From positions 1-51,778 of the forward strand of contig CAKVLD010000016.1 in assembly GCA_934755305.1 (NCBI GenBank): DNA of 51,778 nucleotides, read 5' to 3'. This document shows, piece after piece, positions 44,146 to 51,778 of this stretch (the stretch's first letter is position 1; each line of letters begins with the position of its first letter). The notes under the pieces were generated by a model. It ran no database searches, was not told the origin of the DNA, and saw nothing but the letters and a program-made list of their open reading frames with translations. The position numbers and the translations under genes are program-made. The stretch is from an uncultured Clostridium sp. Its GTDB lineage: Bacteria; Bacillota; Clostridia; Clostridiales; Clostridiaceae.

Positions 44146-44961
44146 TTAAGCTTGTAATTTAGCAGCTTCAATTTCCATTTCTCTTGCTAAATCTCTCATA
44201 TCTCTAGCTTTATCCTTAATCTTAGGACCAGCTCCAGGACCTGTGATTACCTTTCCAAGCCATACTATAGCCTTATGATAATCTCCAGTTCTTCTGTATA
44301 ATTCACCTATCATATAAATAAGAGAATAAGTATCTAATCCATATATAGGTGTATCTTCTTTTTCATATGCTAGTAAAAATCCTTCTAAAGCCTTTTTAAG
44401 AAATTCTTTTTCTAATTCTTCATTCTTAAGACTTCTATATATCCATGCTATTCTTAAACATAAAATAGCTTTTGTGCTATCCTTACTCTTTAATGCAACA
44501 GCGTTTAATAATGCTAATTTATATCTTTCAATAGCTATATTTTCATCATAAAGCTCAGGATATTCCTTACCTAACCATTGGTTACTTATCTTCATTAAAA
44601 CATCATTTATTTGGAAAGATCTAATCTTTGAAAACTCTCCTTTTAAAGCTGCATATCCACATGTTGGGCATACCCATACATCATATAACATAGGATTAAT
44701 TACCTCATAGTTTATACATGTATCAGAATCCCTAGACTTTACCCTTCCAGCAGAAGTTTTTACAACTCTTGCTGAAAATTCTTGTTTACATACTGGACAT
44801 TTAACTTTCTTATCATATAATAAAGTTCTAATATCTATCTCATTTTTTTTATCTTCTTTTAACTTTGACTTCTTTTCCTTTTCCTCTTTTGAGTATAATT
44901 CTACATTATCAACATTATTAAATCCTAAAGATTTTAAAGAAGAAAAAATCTTGTTTAACAT
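44146..44961 (-). CDS. DUF2225 protein
   Basis: 271 aa. A zinc-ribbon pair near residues 54-110: CPVCKQEF and CPTCGYAA. Between them is the family segment RVKSRDSDTCINYEVINPML. The C-terminal half is TPR-like (YRSLKNEELEKEFLKKALEG, IGELYRRTGDYHKAIVWLGK). DUF2225 proteins are common in clostridia; no function is established. ATG follows GTGGGGGA. Confidence 0.9.
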   Translation of the reverse strand: MLNKIFSSLKSLGFNNVDNVELYSKEEKEKKSKLKEDKKNEIDIRTLLYDKKVKCPVCKQEFSARVVKTSAGRVKSRDSDTCINYEVINPMLYDVWVCPTCGYAALKGEFSKIRSFQINDVLMKISNQWLGKEYPELYDENIAIERYKLALLNAVALKSKDSTKAILCLRIAWIYRSLKNEELEKEFLKKALEGFLLAYEKEDTPIYGLDTYSLIYMIGELYRRTGDYHKAIVWLGKVITGPGAGPKIKDKARDMRDLAREMEIEAAKLQA

Positions 44962-45048
44962 AAAAATCCCCCACTTCTATATCTTAATAAATTCCCTAAA
45001 AATAATTTTTTTATAAAAATTGAATTTTGTTTATTTTATAACAAGTCT

Positions 45049-45936
45049 CTATTTTTCATCAGTTATTGCAATTCTTAAGTCAGATAAAAAGATGTTTTTA
45101 ACCTCTGAAGGCAAAGATATTTTTTTATCAAAATTCTTAATTACTACTGCATTGGATTCGCTATAAAATATAATATAAGCAAATCCAAAATCCCCATTAC
45201 TATATTCCACAGGTACTATAAATATCTTGTCTGTCTTTAAAAAATAAGGCAAATAACATATAACTATATCACTTACCCTACTAGAATTCCCTATCCCTAT
45301 TATAGCATTAATATTCAACTCTTTCTCTATATTATTTACACTTAACTCTAAATTCCCACTTAATTCACTTAAAATACTAATTTGTCTAGTATAAACTTCA
45401 TTAAGAACTACCTTTTGTATATTAATTTCTCCTACTGAATTAATTAAATTATAAATAGAGATAAATTCCCCCTCAAAAAGTTGATAATCGCATTTATAAT
45501 TTTGAAAATTACTAACTTTATATCCTACAACTTCTCCTGTTGATCTTACTTTATAGTATAAAACTATAGTCTGATAATATAAGCTATCCTCCGACACTCT
45601 AAATTCAAACTCATTAATATCAATATTATAAGAAGTTTTAGGATCAATAGATACAGTTAAATTACTTGTTCCATTCCATCTATATTGTAAAAATAATTCA
45701 CAACGTCTAAATAGCGGTTCTCTAGTATTTGTAAATTCTAATATACATGAAAAATCCGAATAATTTCCCTTCTTAAATATATAAAACTCTGCAATTTTAA
45801 TATAATAATCTTTACTAGTTAAGCCTACAGTACTAGTTTCAAAAGGCCTATTCAAAACATATTGATTATGAGGATTTCCTCCTCCATTATGATTTGCAGT
45901 ATTTAAAATAGTTACTTCTTCTGTTATATCGTTCAT
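45049..45936 (-). CDS. Hypothetical beta-rich protein coupled to the GH-A-like hydrolase
   Basis: 295 aa, no signal peptide. The N-terminal TILNTANHNGGGNPHNQYVL resembles the HN-x-x-x-x-HN entry of phage tail-fibre and carbohydrate-binding domains. The rest is beta-rich with many aromatic residues (YYIKIAEFYIFKKGNYSDFS, ELFLQYRWNGTSNLTV). Its ATG overlaps the stop of the hydrolase gene by 4 bases (ATGA), so they are translated together. It may present the hydrolase to a glycan. The family is not recognised. Confidence 0.6.
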   Translation of the reverse strand: MNDITEEVTILNTANHNGGGNPHNQYVLNRPFETSTVGLTSKDYYIKIAEFYIFKKGNYSDFSCILEFTNTREPLFRRCELFLQYRWNGTSNLTVSIDPKTSYNIDINEFEFRVSEDSLYYQTIVLYYKVRSTGEVVGYKVSNFQNYKCDYQLFEGEFISIYNLINSVGEINIQKVVLNEVYTRQISILSELSGNLELSVNNIEKELNINAIIGIGNSSRVSDIVICYLPYFLKTDKIFIVPVEYSNGDFGFAYIIFYSESNAVVIKNFDKKISLPSEVKNIFLSDLRIAITDEK

Positions 45937-46817
45937 TTATTTATCCTCTCCATAAAATCTTCAATAAATTTCTTTGTCTTTTCTCTTCCCTTATAAAAAG
46001 GATCATAACTTCCAGTTCCATTACCTTCCCAAATAAAATATCCATTTATAAAATCAGTTAATTCTAAAGTAGGCAAAGCTACCTTATAATAAACAGTTTG
46101 AGCATCATTATTGATAGAACTAGGTATAGATGACTCACCAGGACTTGATAATCTATCTACATAAGGTTGACAACCGCATTCAATTATAAAAAAAGGCTTA
46201 TTATACTTCTTAGTCAACTCTTTTAAATAACCAAATCTACCATTAAGAGCAAAATTATCAAATAATTTACTAAAAGGCATCTTCTTAAAATCTTCTCGAT
46301 AACATATAGATGGATAAATATTAACACCTATAATGTCTAGCTTGTCCAAAAACTCTATATTTCTTATTTCATTCAAATGTGGTGACATAGTAATAAGACC
46401 TGAATAACACTTTCGTATATATTCTATTTCCTTCATCCAAAAATCAGTATACTTTGACGAGGTAAGGTATCCTCCCTCATTGCTTATAGAAATAATAGTA
46501 AAGTTATATTCCAAAAAATCGCTTAACACTTTTCTTAGAAAGATTCTATAACTTTCTAAATATATGTTACTCTTTAATTCTTGAAAATTTGATAGGTGAT
46601 TTATTTTTAACATAACATGCTTGAAGTTATACTTCTTTATTTCATCTAGTATTACCTTACACTTTTTTAAATATCCATTATAATCTTTATCCTTTAAAAA
46701 ATCATATTTAAAACTGAATTCAATGCTATTAAATCCTATATCATATATAGTAGAAACATGATTCTTTATAATATTGATTTCACTATCACTAGAATTTTCT
46801 AACACATATACTGCCAT
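45933..46817 (-). CDS. Clan GH-A-like TIM-barrel hydrolase (GH113-like)
   Basis: 294 aa. Barrel strands are visible (IGFNSIEFSFKYDF, FKHVMLKINHL). The acid/base candidate is Glu in IISISNEGGYLT, the nucleophile candidate Glu in PFFIIECGCQPY, and GYFIWEGNGTGSYDPFYKGR closes the barrel as in GH113/GH5-type enzymes. No signal peptide, so it is cytoplasmic or leaves by a non-Sec path. The ribosome site AGAGGT sits tight to the ATG. Translationally coupled to the following unknown gene. Catalytic activity is inferred only. Confidence 0.65.
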   Translation of the reverse strand: MAVYVLENSSDSEINIIKNHVSTIYDIGFNSIEFSFKYDFLKDKDYNGYLKKCKVILDEIKKYNFKHVMLKINHLSNFQELKSNIYLESYRIFLRKVLSDFLEYNFTIISISNEGGYLTSSKYTDFWMKEIEYIRKCYSGLITMSPHLNEIRNIEFLDKLDIIGVNIYPSICYREDFKKMPFSKLFDNFALNGRFGYLKELTKKYNKPFFIIECGCQPYVDRLSSPGESSIPSSINNDAQTVYYKVALPTLELTDFINGYFIWEGNGTGSYDPFYKGREKTKKFIEDFMERINK

Positions 46818-47021
46818 ACCTCTTGTTTTATTATTATTAAATAAAATTCCCTGTTCTATGGCCCTTACCTCTCTTCTTTATAAAAATACCATTTAATTAT
46901 TTTTCTTTTTGGTTCTTTTGAGGCACTATAATTATTTTTAACGTATTTGATATCTTACATAACTGAAAGCCTGTAATATTCAGTATTCACTATCAAAAAA
47001 ATTTATAAATTCCTTTACATT

Positions 47022-47057
47022 AAAAAAAGTCTAGATATAGTATGTTCTCTAGACTCT
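47022..47057 (-). terminator. Terminator of the DUF3795-like gene
   Basis: AGTCTAGA pairs with TCTAGACT, followed by seven T on the minus strand. Confidence 0.75.
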
Positions 47058-47105
47058 TATAATTTATTATATTCAATTTTTCTTGTTTAAGTGACAAAAG
47101 TTGTC

Positions 47106-47480
47106 CTATTGTCTTCCAGTTCTTATAAATTCTATAAGCTTTTCTACATCATCAAAATCATCATAGTCCCCACTTATTCCTTCACGATGATAAATAACAC
47201 CATTTTTTTCGTTTCTTTCAAGACAATCTAAAAGATACTCTTCACCATATCTTTTAATAAACAAACTAAATCCATAAGGCTTTATTTTATTTAACAATCC
47301 TTTTTTGCATTCTTCATCACACTTAAAACAATGGCTTATATCTTTAGAAATTGAACATTGTCTATTAACACACCATTCCTTACCTGAACATTCGCCTGAA
47401 TTACAACCTAAACATTTTGTATTTTCAGCACATAAACAACATGCCAAACCACACCTAGCAATACCTAATTCCCTTTTCAT
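47106..47480 (-). CDS. Cys-rich DUF3795-like protein
   Basis: 124 aa from ATG at 47480, which has GGAGG 6 bases upstream. The reading frame is open further upstream, but that part belongs to a GH5 fossil. The N-terminal half carries about ten cysteines in DUF3795-like order: IARCGLACCLCAENTKCLGC, then CVNRQCSI and CFKCDEECKK; the C-terminal half is helical (YGEEYLLDCLERN). Likely metal-binding. No known function. Confidence 0.8.
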   Translation of the reverse strand: MKRELGIARCGLACCLCAENTKCLGCNSGECSGKEWCVNRQCSISKDISHCFKCDEECKKGLLNKIKPYGFSLFIKRYGEEYLLDCLERNEKNGVIYHREGISGDYDDFDDVEKLIEFIRTGRQ

Positions 47481-47736
47481 AATTACCTCCACAATTTCTG
47501 AAATTAAAGCGAACTTACCCATTACTACTGGAATACCTTTCTGAGCAAAGTAGTTATGATAATATTTTAACAATCTTGGTTCATTTAATGTTTCAAATAT
47601 TAAATGTTCATCATAATCCTTAAAACGAGTTGCTATTTGAGTCCATAAACTTTTTAGCTCATCTGTAACTTCTTTCTCTTTCTCATAAGTTGGAATACAC
47701 CATTCTTCATCATGATGAACATTAATTATTGCATAT
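47481..47736 (-). pseudogene. GH5 cellulase fossil, fused in frame to the DUF3795-like gene
   Basis: On the minus strand from about 47736 the frame reads YAIINVHHDEEWCIPTYEKE, then IATRFKDYDEHLIFETLNEP with R next, which is the GH5 acid/base region (LNEP). It jumps at once to YYHNYFAQKGIPVVMGKFAL, the strand that precedes and includes the GH5 nucleophile position, where the catalytic Glu of G-E-F is Lys here. About 100 residues between the two sites are missing, as is everything before VHHD. A degraded endoglucanase. Confidence 0.8.
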
Positions 47737-47778
47737 TACTTTTTCCTAATAAGTAAATTTTCATTCCTAAATTTATAT

Positions 47779-48840
47779 TTAAAGTGGAAATCCTACACCA
47801 AAGGCAGTTCCAAGAGAAATGCATACCGCCTTAGAATACCCACTAAAATTTGCAGCCATAGCAGTTCCATCATGCACTAGCTTTACCTTTAACTTTTTCC
47901 TAACTCTCTTAGATAACTTTTGAGATAAATATCTTTCATAATTGTCATCAATAAGTCTAAGTTTTCCATAGCCTCCTCTATTCACAAGTAATCCATTTTT
48001 CACATAATTAGCTATACTTATAACTATTTCATCTCCAACTTCTTCTTTTTTATATTTCATAGCATCAATAATTGCATTTAAAATAGTATTATTAAGTTTC
48101 ATAGCTTCATTAACTTCATCTATATGATTTTTGAACTCCCATTCTACATGTCTAGAAGCTACCCTAGGTAAAATTTCTATATTCTTAACTTGTCCATCAT
48201 TAAAGGTAACAACACTTCTTTTTATATAAGTTTGTCCAAGGTCAAAAACAAAATATGTCTTATTCTCTTCTTTTTTATTAATATAGGTTATGCAGCCCTT
48301 AAGAGCAACATTTGCAGAATTTTCACTTAAAATAATATTATAGCAAGGTTCATTTGCCTTTTTAAACACCTCTTCCACACAAAGTTTTAATCTTTTACCA
48401 ATATTAGAACTTGCAAGGCATCCAACCAAAATTACATTCTCTAGCTGACTCCAAAATCTCCAATTATCAATATCCCAATCTTCTCTATTTTTACGAGCTT
48501 TAACTTCTCCCGTCTTTAGTGTCAACAAAATGACTCCAAGTCGTATTCCAAATAAAGAAACAATTTCTAAAGCTTTTCCTTTAACAACTTCATCTTCACT
48601 TTCTAAACATTTATCTAAATATTGCACAAAATCTTTCTCTGCTATCTTTTCTAAATTCAGCTTTAAATCTTTAGAGTTCTTCTTAATTTCTTTTATAAAT
48701 AAACTATTAGAGAATACCTCCAATGCACTTTTCCCTATAAGATTCTCATCAATTTCATAGTTAGAAATCTCTTCTAAGACTAATTTATTTATAGATGCAT
48801 TTAAACTTAAACATCCTTCTTTAACAAATGGATTTTCCAT
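47779..48840 (-). CDS. ASKHA-superfamily (ROK/hexokinase-like) protein with permuted motif order
   Basis: 353 aa from ATG at 48840 (AAAGGTGAT 9 bases upstream); an ATG 14 codons earlier has no ribosome site. Motifs that close a normal sugar kinase come first: NVILVGCLASSNIGKRLKL (about 135-153), then LSENSANVALKGCI. The phosphate-1 motif that usually opens one comes later, FVFDLGQTYIKRSVV at ~197-211. Then VHDGTAMAANFSG and the phosphate-2 motif ISLGTAFGVGFP right at the C-terminus. So the two lobes appear circularly permuted. The first ~95 residues are a helical extension. ATP use is likely; the substrate is unknown. Confidence 0.75.
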   Translation of the reverse strand: MENPFVKEGCLSLNASINKLVLEEISNYEIDENLIGKSALEVFSNSLFIKEIKKNSKDLKLNLEKIAEKDFVQYLDKCLESEDEVVKGKALEIVSLFGIRLGVILLTLKTGEVKARKNREDWDIDNWRFWSQLENVILVGCLASSNIGKRLKLCVEEVFKKANEPCYNIILSENSANVALKGCITYINKKEENKTYFVFDLGQTYIKRSVVTFNDGQVKNIEILPRVASRHVEWEFKNHIDEVNEAMKLNNTILNAIIDAMKYKKEEVGDEIVISIANYVKNGLLVNRGGYGKLRLIDDNYERYLSQKLSKRVRKKLKVKLVHDGTAMAANFSGYSKAVCISLGTAFGVGFPL

Positions 48841-48973
48841 AAAAATTTCATCACCTTTTTCTTTAATCGAATTTTTCTTCATATTTACTAGTATATCATA
48901 TTATGTAATTTTATTTAAAATTTTATATTTTTGTAAATTTATTTTTGCATATTTTAGTTTCACTATATTTGTA

Positions 48974-49040
48974 TTTCATATATATTTCTTTGATGCATAT
49001 ATTCTTTTAATGCATATATTTTTTGACGTAAATATCACTT
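48974..49040 (+). repeat. Second 17-bp-period array, core TTTGATGCATA
   Basis: Units start near 48972 (degenerate), 48989 (TTTGATGCATATATTCT), 49006 (TTTAATGCATATATTTT) and 49022 (TTTGACGTAAATATC); spacing is 17, 17 and 16. Core and period match the array at 3915-4016 read on the minus strand. It lies in the 408-base divergent gap between the ASKHA and YczE-like genes, the rest of which holds only AT-rich sequence and the promoter below. Confidence 0.65.
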
Positions 49041-49063
49041 AAATATATATATGTATATATGTA

Positions 49064-49093
49064 TATTTCATATTACTAGCATCATTAGAAATA
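49064..49093 (+). other. AT-rich upstream sequence ahead of the YczE-like promoter
   Basis: No distinct signal here apart from AT-rich DNA at the edge of the repeat array; the recognisable promoter for the next gene is about 100 bases downstream. Confidence 0.3.
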
Positions 49094-49163
49094 TTGACGT
49101 TATTTGTTTCAAAGAATAATTACGTTCCACAATACATTTAATTAAGAAAAAATAATAAAAATA

Positions 49164-49193
49164 TTGACATTAATCCTTTATGGTTTATATAAT
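49164..49193 (+). promoter_or_regulatory. Sigma-A-type promoter of the YczE-like gene
   Basis: TTGACA at 49164-49169 and TATAAT at 49188-49193, spacer 18. Leader of about 50 bases to the GTG start. Confidence 0.75.
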
Positions 49194-49248
49194 ATTTTTT
49201 ATGTAATATATTTTTAAATATAAATTGCAATTATTAGGAGGCTTAAAA

Positions 49249-49881
49249 GTGAATATTAAAAATATTAACATGTCATCATTTGTAAAAAAATTAGCTATAT
49301 TTTTTATAGGACTATTTATAATCCAAATTGGAGTAGCTTTAACTCTAAAGGTAAATATGGGTTCAGATCCTTTTACAGTATTTACTCAAGGATTATCTAC
49401 CAAATTAAACATAACTGTTGGAGCAGCAAATAGAATAATTAGTTTAGTATTATTTTTAATAATTCTTTGTATTGATAGAAGAAATATAAATATAGGAACT
49501 CTTCTTTCTGTAACATTTGTTGGTATATTTTTAGATTTTTGTGTTTACCTTTTCAGTAATGTGCCAGTTGAAACTTATAACATATTAATTAAAATCTTAA
49601 TATTTTGTTTATCTTGTTTAATAATAGCTATAGGTTTTTCTATTTTAAAATCAGCTAATATAGGTATAGGACCAAATGACCTTTTATATTTTGTAATAGT
49701 GGACAACTTTAATAAACCTTATGGAGTAATAAGAATGTTATTTGATTGTTTATTCTTAGTTATAGGATTTCTATTAAGTGGTGTAGTTGGATTAGGAACA
49801 ATTATAGGTATTTTACTTACAGGTCCACTTATTCAATTATGTTTACCAAAGGCTGAAAAAATAGTAAATAAAATTATTTAA
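49249..49881 (+). CDS. YczE/YitT-type membrane protein
   Basis: 210 aa from GTG at 49249, which has AGGAGG 8 bases upstream; an earlier in-frame TTG at 49225 lacks a site. Five or six membrane helices: LAIFFIGLFIIQIGVALTL, ISLVLFLIILCIDRR, GTLLSVTFVGIFLDFCVYLF. Family phrases are NMGSDPFTVFTQGLS and ANIGIGPNDLLYFVI. YczE is required for surfactin production in Bacillus by an unknown route; transport function is assumed. A clear promoter and terminator make it a single-gene unit. Confidence 0.88.
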   Translation: MNIKNINMSSFVKKLAIFFIGLFIIQIGVALTLKVNMGSDPFTVFTQGLSTKLNITVGAANRIISLVLFLIILCIDRRNINIGTLLSVTFVGIFLDFCVYLFSNVPVETYNILIKILIFCLSCLIIAIGFSILKSANIGIGPNDLLYFVIVDNFNKPYGVIRMLFDCLFLVIGFLLSGVVGLGTIIGILLTGPLIQLCLPKAEKIVNKII

Positions 49882-49975
49882 TTTTGACATATACTTGTCA
49901 CAATTTAGGGATAAAATTAATATCATAAAGTAGTTATTGAACATTATTATTTTCCCCTAAAAATAATAAAATCAT

Positions 49976-50018
49976 AAAAAAAGCAATGGTTCCCCCCTTT
50001 TTAACCATTGCTTTTTTA
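49976..50018. terminator. Bidirectional terminator
   Basis: AAAAAGCAATGGTT pairs with AACCATTGCTTTTTT between the convergent YczE-like and TPR genes. Confidence 0.88.
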
Positions 50019-50039
50019 TGCTTGTTCATTACTTATTTA

Positions 50040-51778
50040 TTATTGATATTTTATTTTTGACTTAGTTACTTTTATATTATTATCTGAGTATTTTATGTAG
50101 GTTGCTATTTCAGGAGCTTGTTCAACTTTTGGTCCTAGAATTACTTCTGATATTTCTAAATCTTTATCCACTTCTATATATAGATGTGGAACCCTAAATC
50201 CCTCTTCATTACCTGTAAGTTTTACTGTATCTCCTTCTGCAAATTTTATAATTCTTGTTTCCTTTTCATGAGCGTAGTCATCACTTTTAAATAAGAATCT
50301 TATTTGATCTAACATGTTTACTATGATATTTTTATATTCTTTATAGACATTGTCTTTTTTTAAATCTAACAATACTTTTGCTATACTTTTTATATTTTCC
50401 CTTGTAGGAGCATTTAAAGAATCATAGTTTTCACTTATATACCTAACTTTATATAAACAATATTTTTCCACTTTATTATTACTTACAAATTCATCATTTT
50501 TATCTTCTACTTGATCAACCGCTTCGTCTGTTGCATTTAGATTTAAAGTTTCTACCATATTACCAATAACTTTTATATCTTCTTTCTCATCAAAAAATTC
50601 CTTTTTTAATAATAAACAACATCCAGTACCATCTTTACTATACTGAACCCACATAGGTAAAGTATCAATAGCTTCTGAGAAACTAATTAAATACGTGTGA
50701 TTATCTCCATTTACAACTTCTCTTCCCTTACTTGGAGTTTCATAATATAAATAATTTAAAATTTCTTCTATATTCGAATTTATGGTTGTAGAATTAATAT
50801 TTTTTAACATATCTAATAAAATTTCTCCTTCTGTAGGATCATTCATATAAGCTACATTATTTAATCTTAATCTGGCAGGTTTAAAATCTCCATCTTCTAT
50901 TTTTTTATCTTTTTTTATTAAAAATTTTATATTGTTCAACTTAGTATAATGTGCAACTTCTTCAAATTCTGTATAAATACATTCTTTTTTAATTTCCATA
51001 ACATACTTGTATAATAAAATTATTTTATATATTAACTTAGGATCTTTTATATTATCTAATATATATATAATAAAACTTGAATCAAATTCTTCTTCTGTAA
51101 TATTAACTTCATATTTGATTTCACTAAGCTCTTTGCATGCTAGCCACAAGCTATGAAATGCTCTATAATCCTTATTATTTCTATATAAAGCTTTTTTATA
51201 ATCTTCTATAGCTTCTTCATACTTTTTTAATGCATATTTTGCATTTCCTCTTCTATTATAAAATCTATAATTACATTTACCTATCTCTATTGCTTTATTA
51301 TAATCTTCTATGGCTTCTTCGTAGTTTTTCAATTCACATTTTGCATTTCCTCTATTACTATATAAAATAGGATTTGTTGGTTTTAAATCTATAGCTTTAC
51401 TATAATCCTCTATACTTTCTTCATATTTACCTAATTCTTTTTTTGCTCTTCCTTTATAATTATAAAAACGATAATTATCTTTATCTAATTCTATTGCTTT
51501 ATTGTAATCTTCTATTGCTTCTTTGTATTTTTTTGCTTTATATTTTGAATTTCCTCTATTACCATATAAAACAGAATCTTTTGGATTTAGTTCTATCGCT
51601 TTACTATAGTCTTCTATTGACTCTTCATATTGACCTAGTGAATATTTTGCATTTCCTCTTCTATTATAAAATCTATAATTATCTACATCTAATTCTATCG
51701 CTTTATTATAATCTTCTATGGCTTCTTCATATTTCCTTAATCCATACTTTGTTCCAGCCCTATTACTATATACAATGG
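50040..51778 (-). CDS. TPR-repeat protein with C-terminal DUF2971 domain (5' end outside the window)
   Basis: Open to the right edge, so at least 578 residues and no true start visible. The visible N-terminal part is six 34-aa TPR units (EEAIEDYNKAIELD pattern). They alternate between a DNYRFYNRRGNAKY type and a P-x-x-x-x-LY-x-NRGN type, giving a 68-aa super-period. The last ~300 residues match DUF2971: HYTKLNNIKFLI, AYMNDPTEGEILL, ISFSEAIDTLPMWVQYSKDG, AHEKETRIIKF and ISEVILGPK. Soluble. TPRs suggest protein-binding control of the C-terminal domain, whose activity is not established. Confidence 0.88.
   Translation of the reverse strand, partial: IVYSNRAGTKYGLRKYEEAIEDYNKAIELDVDNYRFYNRRGNAKYSLGQYEESIEDYSKAIELNPKDSVLYGNRGNSKYKAKKYKEAIEDYNKAIELDKDNYRFYNYKGRAKKELGKYEESIEDYSKAIDLKPTNPILYSNRGNAKCELKNYEEAIEDYNKAIEIGKCNYRFYNRRGNAKYALKKYEEAIEDYKKALYRNNKDYRAFHSLWLACKELSEIKYEVNITEEEFDSSFIIYILDNIKDPKLIYKIILLYKYVMEIKKECIYTEFEEVAHYTKLNNIKFLIKKDKKIEDGDFKPARLRLNNVAYMNDPTEGEILLDMLKNINSTTINSNIEEILNYLYYETPSKGREVVNGDNHTYLISFSEAIDTLPMWVQYSKDGTGCCLLLKKEFFDEKEDIKVIGNMVETLNLNATDEAVDQVEDKNDEFVSNNKVEKYCLYKVRYISENYDSLNAPTRENIKSIAKVLLDLKKDNVYKEYKNIIVNMLDQIRFLFKSDDYAHEKETRIIKFAEGDTVKLTGNEEGFRVPHLYIEVDKDLEISEVILGPKVEQAPEIATYIKYSDNNIKVTKSKIKYQ

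Overview
The window is AT-rich with short intergenic gaps, strong AGGAGG-type ribosome binding sites and many rho-independent terminators. Its gene content (reverse rubrerythrin, DUF1540, GH25 lysozyme, SH3-NlpC/P60 protein, UPF0210/ACT pair, LXG-like toxin) fits a Gram-positive anaerobe of Clostridium sensu stricto. No rRNA, tRNA or CRISPR array is visible. The species cannot be fixed from the sequence alone.

Layout. 1-1260: the right end of one insertion sequence next to a 5'-truncated, frameshifted IS110-family transposase. 1307-3507 (minus): a compact polymorphic-toxin operon with a 55-aa helical partner, a 546-aa toxin (helical N-terminus, pre-toxin region, Hint autoprotease, EndoU RNase tip) and a probable immunity protein. 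3508-4291: a gene-free stretch holding a 17-bp-period tandem array and a 209-bp near-perfect palindrome. 4292-8507: Crp/Fnr regulator plus DbpA helicase, then a T-box-controlled ACT/UPF0210 operon. 8508-16909: housekeeping and cell-envelope genes (GH25 lysozyme, DUF6414-like, alkyladenine glycosylase, HisC, small unknowns, DUF1540 plus reverse rubrerythrin, amidase, TSUP transporter). 17259-31357: secreted SH3-NlpC/P60 protein, GNAT, CLC of the fluoride type, MCP plus FIST sensory pair, DUF1622, YeiL-like regulator divergent from a YdcZ pair, a decayed C1 peptidase, CstA, and two envelope proteins.

31543-38651 (minus) is the metabolic centrepiece: four secreted xylan-degrading enzymes (GH43-CBM6, GH10, GH30 glucuronoxylanase, CE1-type esterase). 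Each ends in a closely similar ricin-type beta-trefoil; two of these modules are almost identical in DNA. Together they would cut arabinoxylan/glucuronoxylan backbones, remove arabinose, and cleave ester links. A divergent two-component system (38923-40735) is the obvious candidate regulator. There is no dockerin, so these are free or surface-bound enzymes rather than cellulosomal.

40991-51778: membrane-anchored lipase-like alpha/beta hydrolase, XRE-GyrI-like regulator, DUF2225 protein, a translationally coupled pair (GH-A-like hydrolase plus unknown), a DUF3795-like gene fused in frame to a GH5 cellulase fossil, an ASKHA kinase-like protein whose motifs lie in circularly permuted order, a YczE-like membrane protein, and a TPR-DUF2971 protein cut by the window edge.

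Most unusual: the apparently permuted ASKHA protein, the T-box on an uncharacterised operon, the Hint-EndoU toxin locus, the two related 17-bp arrays, a dispersed ~27-bp intergenic repeat family in three loci, the large palindrome, and the recently homogenised ricin modules.
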